A DNA stretch of 32,441 bases. Origin: Gammaproteobacteria bacterium (GTDB taxonomy: Bacteria; Pseudomonadota; Gammaproteobacteria; UBA6429; Thiohalophilaceae). The translations under genes and the position numbers were made by a program. The notes under the pieces were generated by a model. The model saw only the letters and a program-made list of their open reading frames with translations, had not been told where the DNA came from and searched no databases. Positions 1-9,569 of this stretch are shown here, piece after piece. The stretch covers positions 1-32,441 of the forward strand of contig JAPHTF010000125.1 of assembly GCA_026197095.1 (NCBI GenBank), read 5' to 3'. The number at the start of each line of letters is the position of its first letter. Positions within the stretch are counted from its first letter, which is position 1.

Positions 1-104
1 AATTCAGCTCAGCCGAGGAATACAGGAAAGAGCCTCGGCGATAAAGAGCGGGGATTTTACGTAGATCAGAGCCAATATACAAGTTCTGATTGAAAAAAGA
101 TCAA

Positions 105-189
105 CCACGGAGGACACAGGGATACACAGAGAAGAACTTTTAATAAATTTTTTATTTTTACCCTCTGTGAACCTCCGTGCCCTCTGTGG
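105..189. repeat. Imperfect intergenic inverted repeat (CCACGGAGGACACAGG type)
   Basis: The left arm (105-131) and right arm (162-189) are imperfect reverse complements of about 27 bases around an AT-rich centre. Both arms carry variants of ACAGAGG/CCTCTGTG and CACGGAGG/CCTCCGTG. Sequences of this style are familiar as dispersed intergenic repeats in environmental bacteria; that is recalled, not searched. It lies just downstream of the radC stop and could form a long hairpin in the radC transcript. Upstream, 12-18 and 33-39 form a separate 7-bp stem (GCCGAGG/CCTCGGC). No gene was recognised in 1-200. Confidence 0.6.
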
Positions 190-200
190 GTAAAGATTTT

Positions 201-875
201 CTATATCCAGCCCCGTTCAGAGAAAGCGACACATTCGCCATCACCCACCACAATATGATCAAGCACCCTGACATCAATGAGATCGAGGGCTTCACTCAAC
301 TTTTTAGTGATATGGCGGTCTGCGGAGCTGGGTTCGGCAATACCGGAGGGGTGATTATGCGCCAAAATCAGTGCGGCAGCGTTATGCTCTAGTGTTTTTC
401 GCACCACTTCGCGTGGATGCACGCTGGCACCGTTGATGGTCCCCTGAAAGAGGATTTCAAATTCGATAACCCGATGCTGGTTGTCCAGAAACAGGCAGGC
501 AAAAACCTCGTAAGGCAAATCGCGAAGTCGTGCAGTTAAATAGTTTTGAGTTGCTTGCGGGTTTTGTAGAAATTCACCGCGTTGCAGCGTTTCTTTGAGG
601 TGACGGCGAGACAGCTCCAATACAGCCTGAAGCTGGGCAAATTTTGCCTGACCTAAACCTGAAAATTGGCAAAAGGCATTTTTATCAGCCAGAAGTAAAT
701 TTCTGAGTCCATCAAAATGGGAAATGATGTCTCGGGCCAGATCCACGGCTGTTTTACCCTTGATGCCGGTGCGTAAGAATATGGCGAGAAGTTCGGCATC
801 AGATAAAGCATTTGCGCCGCGCAGAATTAATTTTTCACGTGGGCGTTCGGCTTCTGGCCAGTCGGTGATTGGCAT
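201..875 (-). CDS. radC: RadC family JAB1/MPN-domain protein
   Basis: This 224-residue protein has the usual RadC length. The N-terminal half (about 1-100) is the helix-hairpin-helix-like UPF0758 region. The C-terminal half is a JAB1/MPN+ metalloprotease-like domain with the signature HNHPSG (His173, His175) followed by Asp186. The historical DNA-repair role is doubtful, and the biochemical function of the family is unsettled. A start four codons upstream (887) is possible, but GGAGG lies inside those codons, five bases before the ATG at 875. The protein then begins MPITDWP, as RadC proteins usually do. It is divergent from coaBC, the common gammaproteobacterial arrangement. No oddities were seen. 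Confidence 0.95.
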   Translation of the reverse strand: MPITDWPEAERPREKLILRGANALSDAELLAIFLRTGIKGKTAVDLARDIISHFDGLRNLLLADKNAFCQFSGLGQAKFAQLQAVLELSRRHLKETLQRGEFLQNPQATQNYLTARLRDLPYEVFACLFLDNQHRVIEFEILFQGTINGASVHPREVVRKTLEHNAAALILAHNHPSGIAEPSSADRHITKKLSEALDLIDVRVLDHIVVGDGECVAFSERGWI

Positions 876-961
876 TTTGACCTCCATGTCAATTTCTGTT
901 CAAAATCGGTAAAAACGATTACTCAATCAGTGCAAATGTTAAATATTTATAAAATTTAGTT

Positions 962-973
962 ACTCAGCTGAGT
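962..973. promoter_or_regulatory. 12-bp palindrome in the radC/coaBC divergent promoter region
   Basis: ACTCAGCTGAGT is a perfect 12-base palindrome in the 159-base gap between the divergent radC and coaBC starts. It is a possible operator or regulator half-site pair. AT-rich boxes resembling -10 elements (TATAGT at 984 and 991, TAGAAT at 1022) lie between it and coaBC, but none has a convincing -35 partner. Function is inferred from position only. Confidence 0.3.
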
Positions 974-1034
974 GATACCTGACTATAGTATATAGTGCGA
1001 TGTGAATGTTCACTAATCTGTTAGAATAGTCTTT

Positions 1035-2294
1035 ATGCAACACTTAACAAATAAAAGGGTTTTACTCGGTGTCACCGGCAGCATTGCGGCTTATAAGGCT
1101 GCGGATGTTATCCGTCGTTTGCGTGATGCAGGCGCGGAAGTAAAAGTTGTTATGACAGATGGAGCAAAAGCCTTTGTGACCCCGCTGACTTTTCAGGCTT
1201 TATCCGCTTCCCCCGTTTATGAAAATTTACTCGATAAAGAAGCTGAAGCGGCGATGGGGCATATTGAACTTGCACGCTGGGCTGATGTTATTTTAATTGC
1301 TCCGGCAAGTGCAAACAGTCTTGCAAGTTTAGCCCAGGGGCGGGCGGATGAATTATTAAATGCAATTTGTTTGGCGAGTGACGTCCCATTAGCGGTTGCT
1401 CCGGCTATGAATAAGCATATGTGGGCTGACCCCGCGACCCAGGATAATGTCCGGCTTTTAGCGCAGCGTGGCGTCCTATTTATTGGTCCCGATTCTGGCG
1501 AGCAGGCCTGCGGTGACATCGGTGAAGGCCGCATGATTGATAGTGAAACGATTATTTCTCGTATTGCTGAATTATTTAGTGTTGGCAGCTTAAGTGGTTT
1601 GACGGTTGTTATTACCGCCGGACCGACTCGGGAAGCGCTTGATCCGGTACGGTATTTGAGTAATCACAGTTCCGGCAAAATGGGCTATGCCATTGCAGAA
1701 GCGGCAGTTGAAGCGGGTGCAAAAGTAATTTTAGTCAGTGGCCCGGTCAGTTTAGAAAGCCCTGATCGTGTGCAGCGAATTAATGTTGAAAGTGCGGCTG
1801 ACATGGAAGCTGTGGTAAAAGAGCAGGTGGGAGCCGCAGATATATTTGTGGCGACTGCTGCGGTTGCGGATTATCGCCCTGTTACAGTGCAGCAAGATAA
1901 AATTAAGAAAAAAGAAGAGCGTTTAACGATAGAGTTAGAAAAAAACACTGACATTCTGGCCACGGTAAAAGCTGAATATACCAAGACATTTTGCGTAGGT
2001 TTTGCTGCGGAAACGCAGAATGTAGAAACCTATGCCCGCACCAAGTTAGAACAAAAAAATATTGAAATGATCGTGGCTAACCTGGTTGGACCCTTAGCTA
2101 AAAAAACGGCAGGTACATTTAATAGCGACTTAAATGAACTTAATGTTTACTGGCAAGGTGGGGAGGTAAAGTTAGAGTTAGCGAGTAAAACAAAATTAGC
2201 AAGACAGCTCATTGCACTTATTTCGCAACGCTTTTCTTTATATAAAACAAACACCGATAATAAAAATAATATCATTTCATTAAAGAGCCATTAA
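1035..2294 (+). CDS. coaBC: Bifunctional phosphopantothenoylcysteine decarboxylase / phosphopantothenate-cysteine ligase
   Basis: CoaBC carries out two consecutive steps of coenzyme A synthesis: it joins cysteine to 4'-phosphopantothenate, then decarboxylates the product. The 419 residues match the fused bacterial form. The N-terminal CoaC flavoprotein domain (about 1-190) shows the catalytic His in GHIELARWAD (His76), the PAMNKHMW motif (123-130) and the active Cys in ACGD (Cys159). The CoaB domain follows with the DPVRYLSNHSSGKMG dimer and nucleotide region and the EKNTDIL motif. It heads the run coaBC-dut-algC-argB-slmA. There is no clear Shine-Dalgarno before the ATG, and a TAGAAT box lies only 7 bases upstream, so a leaderless or weakly initiated mRNA is possible. 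The last 20 or so residues are a low-complexity polar tail. Confidence 0.97.
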   Translation: MQHLTNKRVLLGVTGSIAAYKAADVIRRLRDAGAEVKVVMTDGAKAFVTPLTFQALSASPVYENLLDKEAEAAMGHIELARWADVILIAPASANSLASLAQGRADELLNAICLASDVPLAVAPAMNKHMWADPATQDNVRLLAQRGVLFIGPDSGEQACGDIGEGRMIDSETIISRIAELFSVGSLSGLTVVITAGPTREALDPVRYLSNHSSGKMGYAIAEAAVEAGAKVILVSGPVSLESPDRVQRINVESAADMEAVVKEQVGAADIFVATAAVADYRPVTVQQDKIKKKEERLTIELEKNTDILATVKAEYTKTFCVGFAAETQNVETYARTKLEQKNIEMIVANLVGPLAKKTAGTFNSDLNELNVYWQGGEVKLELASKTKLARQLIALISQRFSLYKTNTDNKNNIISLKSH

Positions 2295-2336
2295 TTTTTA
2301 AATTTACAGATAGTAAAAGCTGGAGTCATAACTAAA

Positions 2337-2792
2337 ATGCATAATATTAAACTCAAAATTCTTGATCCGCGTGTAGGAAAAGAAATTCCTTTACCTGAAT
2401 ATGCAACAACAGGTTCTGCCGGACTAGATTTAAGAGCATGCATAGATAATTCTTTAGAAATTAAACCGGGCGAAACACACCTGGTGCCAACAGGTATGGC
2501 GATACACATTGATGATGATGCAATGGCGGCAGTTATTTTACCGCGCTCAGGTTTAGGTCATAAGCATGGCATTGTATTAGGAAATCTAGTTGGTTTAATT
2601 GATTCGGATTACCAGGGACAGTTGTTTGTTTCAGTATGGAATCGTGGTCATGATAATTTTACGATTAATATCGGTGATCGCATGGCACAGTTAGTGTTTG
2701 TTCCCGTGGTACAGGCCAAGTTTGATATTGTTGAAAGTTTTGACGAAAGTGAGCGAGCAGAAGGTGGTTTTGGTCATACAGGGCATGGTTAG
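2337..2792 (+). CDS. dut: Deoxyuridine 5'-triphosphate nucleotidohydrolase (dUTPase)
   Basis: This enzyme hydrolyses dUTP to dUMP and pyrophosphate, keeping uracil out of DNA and supplying dUMP for thymidylate synthesis. The 151 residues are the standard trimeric dUTPase length. All five family motifs are visible in order: [31 protein letters not shown] with the catalytic Asp, GDRMAQLVF, and the C-terminal P-loop-like [14 protein letters not shown] lies 11 bases before the ATG. It sits 42 bases after coaBC and 45 bases before algC and is probably co-transcribed. The coaBC-dut pair is widely conserved in gammaproteobacteria. Confidence 0.97.
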   Translation: MHNIKLKILDPRVGKEIPLPEYATTGSAGLDLRACIDNSLEIKPGETHLVPTGMAIHIDDDAMAAVILPRSGLGHKHGIVLGNLVGLIDSDYQGQLFVSVWNRGHDNFTINIGDRMAQLVFVPVVQAKFDIVESFDESERAEGGFGHTGHG

Positions 2793-2837
2793 AATCACTA
2801 AATAAAATTAATTTGATAAATTGTTGGGGTAACAGTT

Positions 2838-5414
2838 TTGAGTAAAGTGCAAACAGCATCTGCAAAGAAAAAAAATACAGGTTTAAGTATAAATTCAATA
2901 AGCGTCGCAATATTTATAATGATTGTTTTTGTACTGACAGCAGGTTTATATATTGGTCAGCAAGATCCACTTAGTACTCTTGCCAATCAGCGTCAAACCG
3001 TGGCGGACACAACAACTACAAACGCTGCGTTAAGATTTACTAATCAGGTTGAAACTTATAGCCTGACTCTAAATGGCCTGGCACGCGATCCGGCGTTAAT
3101 AGAAATATTCAGTACAAAAAATTTACAAGCTTTAGAACAACGCGCTTCAGAATTAAAAGTTATTTTTCCAAAAGCATTACGTGTGCGCTTGTTGCCAGCC
3201 AATACAACTCAACCCGATTTAAGTTTTGAACCTCATTTTACTTATGCCTGTCTGGATTTAGTTAACCAAAGCCGTAAAGAACCATCTCAAGTGCTGGTTG
3301 AAATGCATGAGATAGAAGGGACTCAGCAGCATATCGATATTATGCAAGCAGTGACTTCGCGTGGCAGTGTTGTTGGCTTTATTCAGTTAGCTGTCGATTC
3401 AACACTATTGGATCAATGGACTAAAAATGTAGCCGGAGATTCATTTCTTGAGATTCATCAAAAGATCGAAGACGGCAAAAATTACTTGATCTCAAAAGCA
3501 GGCACAGGAACAAAGCAAGGCACACATTCCGTTGTTGATATTCCCGGAACGCATTGGCAAGCTGAAACCTGGGCACCTTATGTAGGTAGTGACAGTGCGT
3601 TTAATTTGGGAATGCTGTTTGCGCTGGTAATGGGAATTACGTTATCGGGCGTGGTTGTTTTTGTATTGCGTCGGCTACTCCATAATGAATTGACCAATGA
3701 TTTAGATAAATACCTGATGCTGGTTACCGGAACGTTAAAAGGAGTTAAAAAACATCAGTTTGATTTTAGCCTGACAGAATTTAAGCTTGCCGCAAGCCAG
3801 GTAAGTAATATACGTGTTGACCAGGCTAACTTTGATCGTGAGCGTGATGCAGAAGACAATAAAAATTCTAAATCAACACAGTCTTCCTTACCTGATGCAG
3901 ATCCGATGTTTATGTCAAAAGATTCCATTCAGCTTGAAGAGTTAGATGATGAATCAGCAATGGCGCAGCTTGATTCACTTGATAGCTCAAAGGCAAGTAC
4001 AGCTGTAGAGTCTAAAGCAACGCCTCCTGCCAATCTGCCGCTTTTGCCCGAAGAAATTTTTAAAGCCTATGATATTCGCGGCATTGTTGGGCAAACACTA
4101 ACAGTTGAAAATATTTTACTTATTGGTCAGGCGATTGGCACAGAAGCGAAGAATCGAGGCCTTGATTCCATAGTGTTTGCACGTGATGGTCGTTTATCTG
4201 GCCCTGAGTTAGGTCAGGCATTAGTCAAGGGCATAATGGCTGCTGGGCTTAAAGTGATTGATATCGGCATGCTGCCGACACCTGCACTTTATTACGCTGC
4301 AGCTGAGCTAACAAACGGAACAGGTGTGATGTTAACCGGAAGTCACAACCCGCCAAATTATAATGGCATCAAGATGGTGTTAGGTGGAGAAACATTGTCG
4401 GGTGATACTATCCAACGTTTGCGTCAGTTAATTGTTACCGGGCAATTAAGTGCGGGTGAAGGGAGTTATGCAAATGAGAAAGTATTAGATAAGTATATTG
4501 AGCGTGTAGCACGCGACATCACCTTAAAGCGGAAAATGAAAATCGTGATTGACTGCGGTAACGGTGTTGCCGGTGCTGTAGCTCCTCAATTATTTACCAA
4601 GCTCGGATGTGATGTTATCCCGTTGTTTTGTGAAGTTGATGGTACTTTCCCCAATCATCATCCTGATCCCAGCCAGCCTGAAAACCTGGCGGACCTGATT
4701 GCCGAAGTAAAAAAACAAAATGCGGATATGGGGCTTGCATTTGATGGTGATGGCGATCGTATTGGTGTCGTCAGTGGTGATGGTAAAGTGATCTGGCCAG
4801 ATAGATTAATGATGTTGTTTGCTAAAGACGTATTATCACGTAACCCCGGTGCGAATATTATTTATGACATTAAATGCAGCAGTAATTTGCGTACTGTTAT
4901 TGAAGAAGAAGGCGGGAAGCCATTAATGTGGAAAACCGGACACTCATTGATTAAAGCTAAAATGAAAGAGACCAAAGCCTTGTTAGCAGGTGAAATGAGC
5001 GGACACATATTTTTTAAAGAAAAATGGTATGGTTTTGATGATGCCTTATATTCAGCTGCACGTTTATTGGAAATTATGTCAGCACAACTGCGTCAACCAC
5101 GTGTTGTTTTTGCAAGTTTGCCAGATTCAATTAATACGCCAGAATTAAAAATTAATATGCCAGAAGGTGAGCACTTTAAGTTTATTGAAAAATTAACTGC
5201 AAAAGCGACTTCGTTCACTGATGCTGAAGTCACGTTGATTGATGGCATTCGTGTTGATTACAATAAAGGATGGGGCTTAGTTCGTGCCTCAAATACTACG
5301 CCGTGTTTGGTGTTACGTTTTGAAGGACAGAACAAAAAAGCCATGGCAGATGTGCAGGCAAAATTCCGTGAAGTATTGACTAGCATTCAGCCTGACATAC
5401 AACTTCCATTTTAA
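2838..5414 (+). CDS. algC: Phosphomannomutase/phosphoglucomutase with membrane-anchored N-terminal region (AlgC long form)
   Basis: AlgC interconverts hexose 6- and 1-phosphates for exopolysaccharide, LPS and nucleotide-sugar synthesis. The mutase domain starts near residue 407 (FKAYDIRG). It carries the phosphoserine loop TGSHNPP (Ser502), the metal loop DGDGDR (from 636), the sugar-binding loop GEMSGH (from 718) and the phosphate-binding RASNTTP (from 816). The first 400 residues hold a transmembrane helix at about 20-40, an extracytoplasmic stretch, a second helix at about 256-278 and an acidic linker. This matches the 860-870 residue form annotated in Pseudomonas. The start is TTG, seven bases after GGGGT; GTG at 2847 is an alternative and no early ATG exists. 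It lies between dut and argB, as in Pseudomonas. Confidence 0.93.
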   Translation: MSKVQTASAKKKNTGLSINSISVAIFIMIVFVLTAGLYIGQQDPLSTLANQRQTVADTTTTNAALRFTNQVETYSLTLNGLARDPALIEIFSTKNLQALEQRASELKVIFPKALRVRLLPANTTQPDLSFEPHFTYACLDLVNQSRKEPSQVLVEMHEIEGTQQHIDIMQAVTSRGSVVGFIQLAVDSTLLDQWTKNVAGDSFLEIHQKIEDGKNYLISKAGTGTKQGTHSVVDIPGTHWQAETWAPYVGSDSAFNLGMLFALVMGITLSGVVVFVLRRLLHNELTNDLDKYLMLVTGTLKGVKKHQFDFSLTEFKLAASQVSNIRVDQANFDRERDAEDNKNSKSTQSSLPDADPMFMSKDSIQLEELDDESAMAQLDSLDSSKASTAVESKATPPANLPLLPEEIFKAYDIRGIVGQTLTVENILLIGQAIGTEAKNRGLDSIVFARDGRLSGPELGQALVKGIMAAGLKVIDIGMLPTPALYYAAAELTNGTGVMLTGSHNPPNYNGIKMVLGGETLSGDTIQRLRQLIVTGQLSAGEGSYANEKVLDKYIERVARDITLKRKMKIVIDCGNGVAGAVAPQLFTKLGCDVIPLFCEVDGTFPNHHPDPSQPENLADLIAEVKKQNADMGLAFDGDGDRIGVVSGDGKVIWPDRLMMLFAKDVLSRNPGANIIYDIKCSSNLRTVIEEEGGKPLMWKTGHSLIKAKMKETKALLAGEMSGHIFFKEKWYGFDDALYSAARLLEIMSAQLRQPRVVFASLPDSINTPELKINMPEGEHFKFIEKLTAKATSFTDAEVTLIDGIRVDYNKGWGLVRASNTTPCLVLRFEGQNKKAMADVQAKFREVLTSIQPDIQLPF

Positions 5415-5421
5415 AGTTTAA

Positions 5422-6342
<921 letters not shown>

Positions 6343-6377
6343 CAACTATTAAAGCTTAGGAATAAAAGGTTATCACT

Positions 6378-6968
6378 ATGACTGAGAATGAAAAAAAACC
6401 TTCACGCCGACAACAGATTTTAGAAGCGTTGGCTCATGAACTCGAAATGAATCCAGGCGAACGGATTACAACCGCGGGTCTGGCACGGGCGGTAGGTGTT
6501 TCAGAAGCAGCACTTTATCGCCATTTTCCTAGCAAAGCTAAAATGTTTGAAGGTTTAATTGAATTCATAGAAGAAAGTATTTTTAGTTTAATAAATCGTA
6601 TTCTTAAAGAACAAGACTCATCGTTAAAACGTTGTGAAAATATTCTTTCATTATTATTAGGTTTCTCTGAACGTAATCCCGGTTTAACACGAATATTAAG
6701 CGGAGACGTATTAACCGGTGAAACAGAACGTTTGCGTCTGCGCGTAAGCCAGTTTTATGAAAGACTTGAGACTCAGCTCAAGCAGGTTTTACGCGAAGGT
6801 GAAATGAATAAAGAGTTAGTGTTAGCTGCGCCTGTTCAGGCTCAGGCCAATTTATTACTTGCTGTAGTCGAAGGGCGTATTATTCAGTTTGTTCGTTCAG
6901 GCTTTAAGCGTTCACCCATTGAAAACTGGAATAATCAATGGACGTTGCTTATCAAAATGTTTACATAA
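6378..6968 (+). CDS. slmA: Nucleoid occlusion factor SlmA (TetR-type)
   Basis: SlmA binds chromosomal SBS sites and blocks FtsZ ring assembly over unsegregated nucleoids. The 196 residues match the family. The N-terminal TetR helix-turn-helix lies at about 10-60 (RRQQILEALAHELE, then ITTAGLARAVGVSEAALYRHFPSKAKMF), followed by the all-helical dimer domain typical of SlmA. AAAAGG is placed 8 bases before the ATG. It ends the coaBC-to-slmA run and stops only two bases from the stop of the convergent gene at 6971. In Escherichia coli slmA follows dut directly; here algC and argB lie between them. Another TetR regulator is possible, but the sequence and context favour SlmA. Confidence 0.93.
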   Translation: MTENEKKPSRRQQILEALAHELEMNPGERITTAGLARAVGVSEAALYRHFPSKAKMFEGLIEFIEESIFSLINRILKEQDSSLKRCENILSLLLGFSERNPGLTRILSGDVLTGETERLRLRVSQFYERLETQLKQVLREGEMNKELVLAAPVQAQANLLLAVVEGRIIQFVRSGFKRSPIENWNNQWTLLIKMFT

Positions 6969-6970
6969 TA

Positions 6971-7753
6971 TTATTTTTTAACTGTTGTAGCCGGCTTGTT
7001 ATCTTCTGTTACTTTATTATCTTCAGATGTGTTACATATCTTTGATGCTGTCGTTGGATTAGCTTCATTTTCAGCTTTTCCTTTTTGTGGTTTAGCACTC
7101 TGACCCTTCAGCTGTCGAAAGTGCTGTAAGTCTTTCGCAAACGTATTGCAAATATCCTGTTGCTCATTACGTTTTTCTTTTATCGATGCCATATTATTTT
7201 TTAACCGTTCTTCAATGGCTTTAATATCGGAAACAATATTTTCAGGTGCTTTTTGACCGCGGCGTTCAGCATTTGCGGCTTGCTTTTGCATGATTTCCAG
7301 CTTTTTCATTAGCGCTTTGTTATTACTGTTGGTTACAGTAAGAATGCCTTCAATTACATTAATCTTACTGTCACGTAACATATTGATATCACGCTCTGTT
7401 GAAAACGTTTTTAACAAAATATCATCTTTTTTCTTTTGTTCGGCACGCCTGGCATCTTCAATTTTTTTCAATTCTTCCTGGCGGGCTATTTCAGCGAGTT
7501 CAGCTTCAGTTTTAGCGCGCTTCTCAACATTAATTACCCGGCCAGACTGATCGCGTTCTTCAGTTCTTTTTTGAGAATATTCAGGTGGGACATAGGTACC
7601 ACATTCTCGAGTGCCTTCATTATTTCTCCAGCATTTTATCTTTCCTGCCGCCATAACAGGTTGCGAGATGAAAATACTTATCAATGTAAGGGTAGTAAGA
7701 TTAAATGCAGTGAGATTAAGAGATGATAATAATTTTTTCATAATCGTAGTCAT
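6971..7753 (-). CDS. Secreted coiled-coil protein with a DUF4124-like N-terminal segment
   Basis: The function is unknown. The first 35 or so residues form a signal peptide (MKKLL start, hydrophobic core, PVMAAG cleavage region). The mature start, IKCWRNNEGTRECGTYVPPEY, resembles the DUF4124 pattern (aromatic residue, acidic or Asn turn, glycine, then VPPEY) seen in short periplasmic proteins. Residues from about 75 onward are rich in Glu, Lys, Ala and Gln and look like a long coiled coil. The C-terminus is low complexity (Lys, Asn, Thr). An in-frame start at 7741 is equally possible. It is convergent with slmA and divergent from the permease at 7875, with a 121-base promoter gap between. Confidence 0.75.
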   Translation of the reverse strand: MTTIMKKLLSSLNLTAFNLTTLTLISIFISQPVMAAGKIKCWRNNEGTRECGTYVPPEYSQKRTEERDQSGRVINVEKRAKTEAELAEIARQEELKKIEDARRAEQKKKDDILLKTFSTERDINMLRDSKINVIEGILTVTNSNNKALMKKLEIMQKQAANAERRGQKAPENIVSDIKAIEERLKNNMASIKEKRNEQQDICNTFAKDLQHFRQLKGQSAKPQKGKAENEANPTTASKICNTSEDNKVTEDNKPATTVKK

Positions 7754-7874
7754 AGTATTCTTTAATTTAAATTTGGTGGTGATGTTTAGTGTATTTTGTA
7801 AGTGTATTCTGTTATTCAGAAGCGTTTCAAATTACACTGATGCTTAACATAGTTAATATAAAGTAGCAGATTTT

Positions 7875-8624
7875 GTGACAGACAGCATAGTACTCTTTCT
7901 CATTTCATTCATTGCCAACGCCTTTTCTGCCTTTGCTGGCGGTGGTGCAGGATTACTTCAGCTGCCCCTGCTTATTTTCCTTGGACTGCCGTTTAGTGTT
8001 GCGCTGGCGACGCATAAATTAGCCAGTGTTGCTTTAGGTATCGGCGCAACCACCCGACACTTTAGGGAAGGAAGCTTAAATTGGCGTTTTTCCTTGTTAA
8101 TTTTGAGTAGTGGTTTGCCTGGGGTAATTTTAGGCGCGCTTGTGATAGTGCATATTCCTGAACGTCCTGCTGAACTCGCTTTAGGATTGCTGACATTAGG
8201 TTTAGGCTTGTATTCCATCTTACACAGGGAATTGGGACAAAGTATTGAGAAAGTAGGAGGTGATTGGCTTCATAATTTAATCGGCTTTTTTGTATTATTC
8301 TTAATTGGTGTGCTAAATGGTTCCTTAACCTCCGGAACAGGCTTATTTGTGACGCTTTGGCTGGTACGCTGGTTTGGTTTTGATTATAAACACGCCATTG
8401 CATATACACTCATTCTTGTAGGCTTATTCTGGAATGGTACTGGGGCGTTAACGCTGGGATTGCAGGGACCGATTCGCTGGGATTGGGTGCCGATTTTACT
8501 GGTTGCCTCAGTACTTGGTGGATATGTGGGTGCACACTTCGCTATTATTAAGGGTAATAAATGGATCAAGTCAGTATATGAAGTGATCACTTTACTGGTA
8601 GGATTTAAGCTGATAATTGGGTAA
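7875..8624 (+). CDS. TauE/SafE (TSUP) family membrane permease
   Basis: This is a predicted inner-membrane anion transporter of the 4-toluenesulfonate uptake/sulfite exporter superfamily; the substrate cannot be read from sequence. The 249 residues are almost entirely hydrophobic helices, about eight. The family's glycine-rich N-terminal motif (AFAGGGAGLLQLPLL) is mirrored in the second half by NGSLTSGTGLFVTLWLV, the two-fold internal repeat typical of TSUP proteins. The start is GTG with no good Shine-Dalgarno. The next gene begins 30 bases downstream and probably belongs to the same transcript. Confidence 0.85.
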   Translation: MTDSIVLFLISFIANAFSAFAGGGAGLLQLPLLIFLGLPFSVALATHKLASVALGIGATTRHFREGSLNWRFSLLILSSGLPGVILGALVIVHIPERPAELALGLLTLGLGLYSILHRELGQSIEKVGGDWLHNLIGFFVLFLIGVLNGSLTSGTGLFVTLWLVRWFGFDYKHAIAYTLILVGLFWNGTGALTLGLQGPIRWDWVPILLVASVLGGYVGAHFAIIKGNKWIKSVYEVITLLVGFKLIIG

Positions 8625-8654
8625 AAATTTAAAGCTAAGAAAGGAGAGATGAGC

Positions 8655-9161
8655 ATGAAGATTTTTAATTTATTTAAGCCGGGATTTGCTTTTGTTTTAT
8701 TGCTCGCGAGTAACACTGTTTATGCAAAAGATGTCGTCATGGACAAAAGTATAGGCATGGAATTAGCTCGCGATATTGTGAATGCCGCTGTGCTAATTTG
8801 CCGAAAGGGTGGCTATAGTGTCAGTGCCGTGGTCGTTGATCGTCATGGCTTAATGCGCGCTGCGTTAAGAGATGATGCTGCTGCACGTTTCACATTAGAA
8901 ATTGCTGAACGCAAAGCTAATATGACAGTCATGGCCTGGACAGACAGCGGTGTATTTCGTAAAGCGCGTGGTGATATTCAGCAAGAGCTTAACCATATAA
9001 ATGGACTTATTGTGATGGAAGGTGGAATCAAAATTGTTGCTGGTGGTTATAACATTGGCGCTATCGGTGTAAGTGGAGCACCGGGTGGTGATAAAGATGC
9101 CGACTGTGCAAAAAAAGCCGTTGAACAGCTTAATGAACGAATTGAGTTTGCTATCGAATAA
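8655..9161 (+). CDS. Secreted GlcG/HbpS-like (DUF336) protein
   Basis: This is a 168-residue exported protein of the GlcG/HbpS family. Some members bind haem or cobalamin; many are uncharacterised. A clear signal peptide (MKIFNLFKPGFAFVLLLASNT, cleavage near VYA-K) is followed by the domain. Family features include VVDRHGLMRAALRDDAA, ERKANMTVMA, a central NGLIVMEGGIKI segment and the terminal IGVSGAPGGDKDADCAKKAV. AGGAG lies 8 bases before this ATG but only 2 bases before an upstream in-frame ATG at 8649, so the second ATG was chosen. It follows the TSUP gene closely and precedes a small unknown gene. No CxxCH haem-attachment motif is present. Confidence 0.85.
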   Translation: MKIFNLFKPGFAFVLLLASNTVYAKDVVMDKSIGMELARDIVNAAVLICRKGGYSVSAVVVDRHGLMRAALRDDAAARFTLEIAERKANMTVMAWTDSGVFRKARGDIQQELNHINGLIVMEGGIKIVAGGYNIGAIGVSGAPGGDKDADCAKKAVEQLNERIEFAIE

Positions 9162-9184
9162 AATGACTATCGTGGTAAAAAATA

Positions 9185-9508
9185 ATGACACAGCTATCTG
9201 AAGAAGAACAATTACGAGAATTAATTTCTTTGTTTTACCGTGCAGCTGGGATGCCGGGTTGGAATGGAAATATTAATAATAAAGTCGTCGATATTTTTAC
9301 GCGCATGCTAATTGAAGCGCAGGGATATTTGAAAAACAATTCATGGGTTTTTCGACCTGATCCAAGTCTACCGCCGATACAAGATTTACTTTATCAGGTT
9401 GATCGTATGGTTATTGAAAAAATGGCGAAAATGAACCAGGAATCAAGTTGCCTGGAATTTATTCTGGAAAAATGGGATGAGAAATTAGAGGAAGCCGCCA
9501 AACAATAA
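9185..9508 (+). CDS. Small conserved-looking protein of unknown function
   Basis: I do not recognise this 107-residue protein. It is predicted soluble and largely helical, with no signal peptide or membrane helix. It has an acidic start (SEEEQLRELI), a Trp/Pro-rich middle (MPGWNGN, WVFRPDPSLPPIQDLLYQVD) and a charged C-terminal helix (LEKWDEKLEEAAKQ). It starts 23 bases after the GlcG-like gene and ends at a strong hairpin, so it is probably the last gene of a three-gene transcript beginning at 7875. The regular codon structure and good packing against its neighbours support a real gene. Confidence 0.65.
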   Translation: MTQLSEEEQLRELISLFYRAAGMPGWNGNINNKVVDIFTRMLIEAQGYLKNNSWVFRPDPSLPPIQDLLYQVDRMVIEKMAKMNQESSCLEFILEKWDEKLEEAAKQ

Positions 9509-9529
9509 TTAGCAGTTAATAACTGCTAA
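9509..9529. terminator. Hairpin between convergent genes
   Basis: TTAGCAGTT and AACTGCTAA form a perfect 9-bp stem with a three-base loop, beginning right at the stop of the 9185 gene and 40 bases from the end of the convergent mscS-like gene. No T run follows on either strand, so it may be a weak bidirectional terminator or an mRNA 3'-end stabiliser. Confidence 0.5.
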
Positions 9530-9569
9530 CGGGCAGTATAAGTTACAGTTGATAGCAGAAATAAGATGT

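Noticed and set aside
1-100. Possible structural RNA end at the left edge (GCCGAGG/CCTCGGC stem)
   Set aside because: A single 7-bp stem with no recognisable family features is too little to call an RNA gene.
876-887. Upstream radC start at 887
   Set aside because: The Shine-Dalgarno GGAGG lies inside these codons and serves the ATG at 875.
6971-7847. Plus-strand frames opposite the coiled-coil protein (7290, 7436 and 7611)
   Set aside because: They are Phe/Ser/Leu-rich shadows of a Lys/Glu-rich coding strand without ribosome-binding sites.
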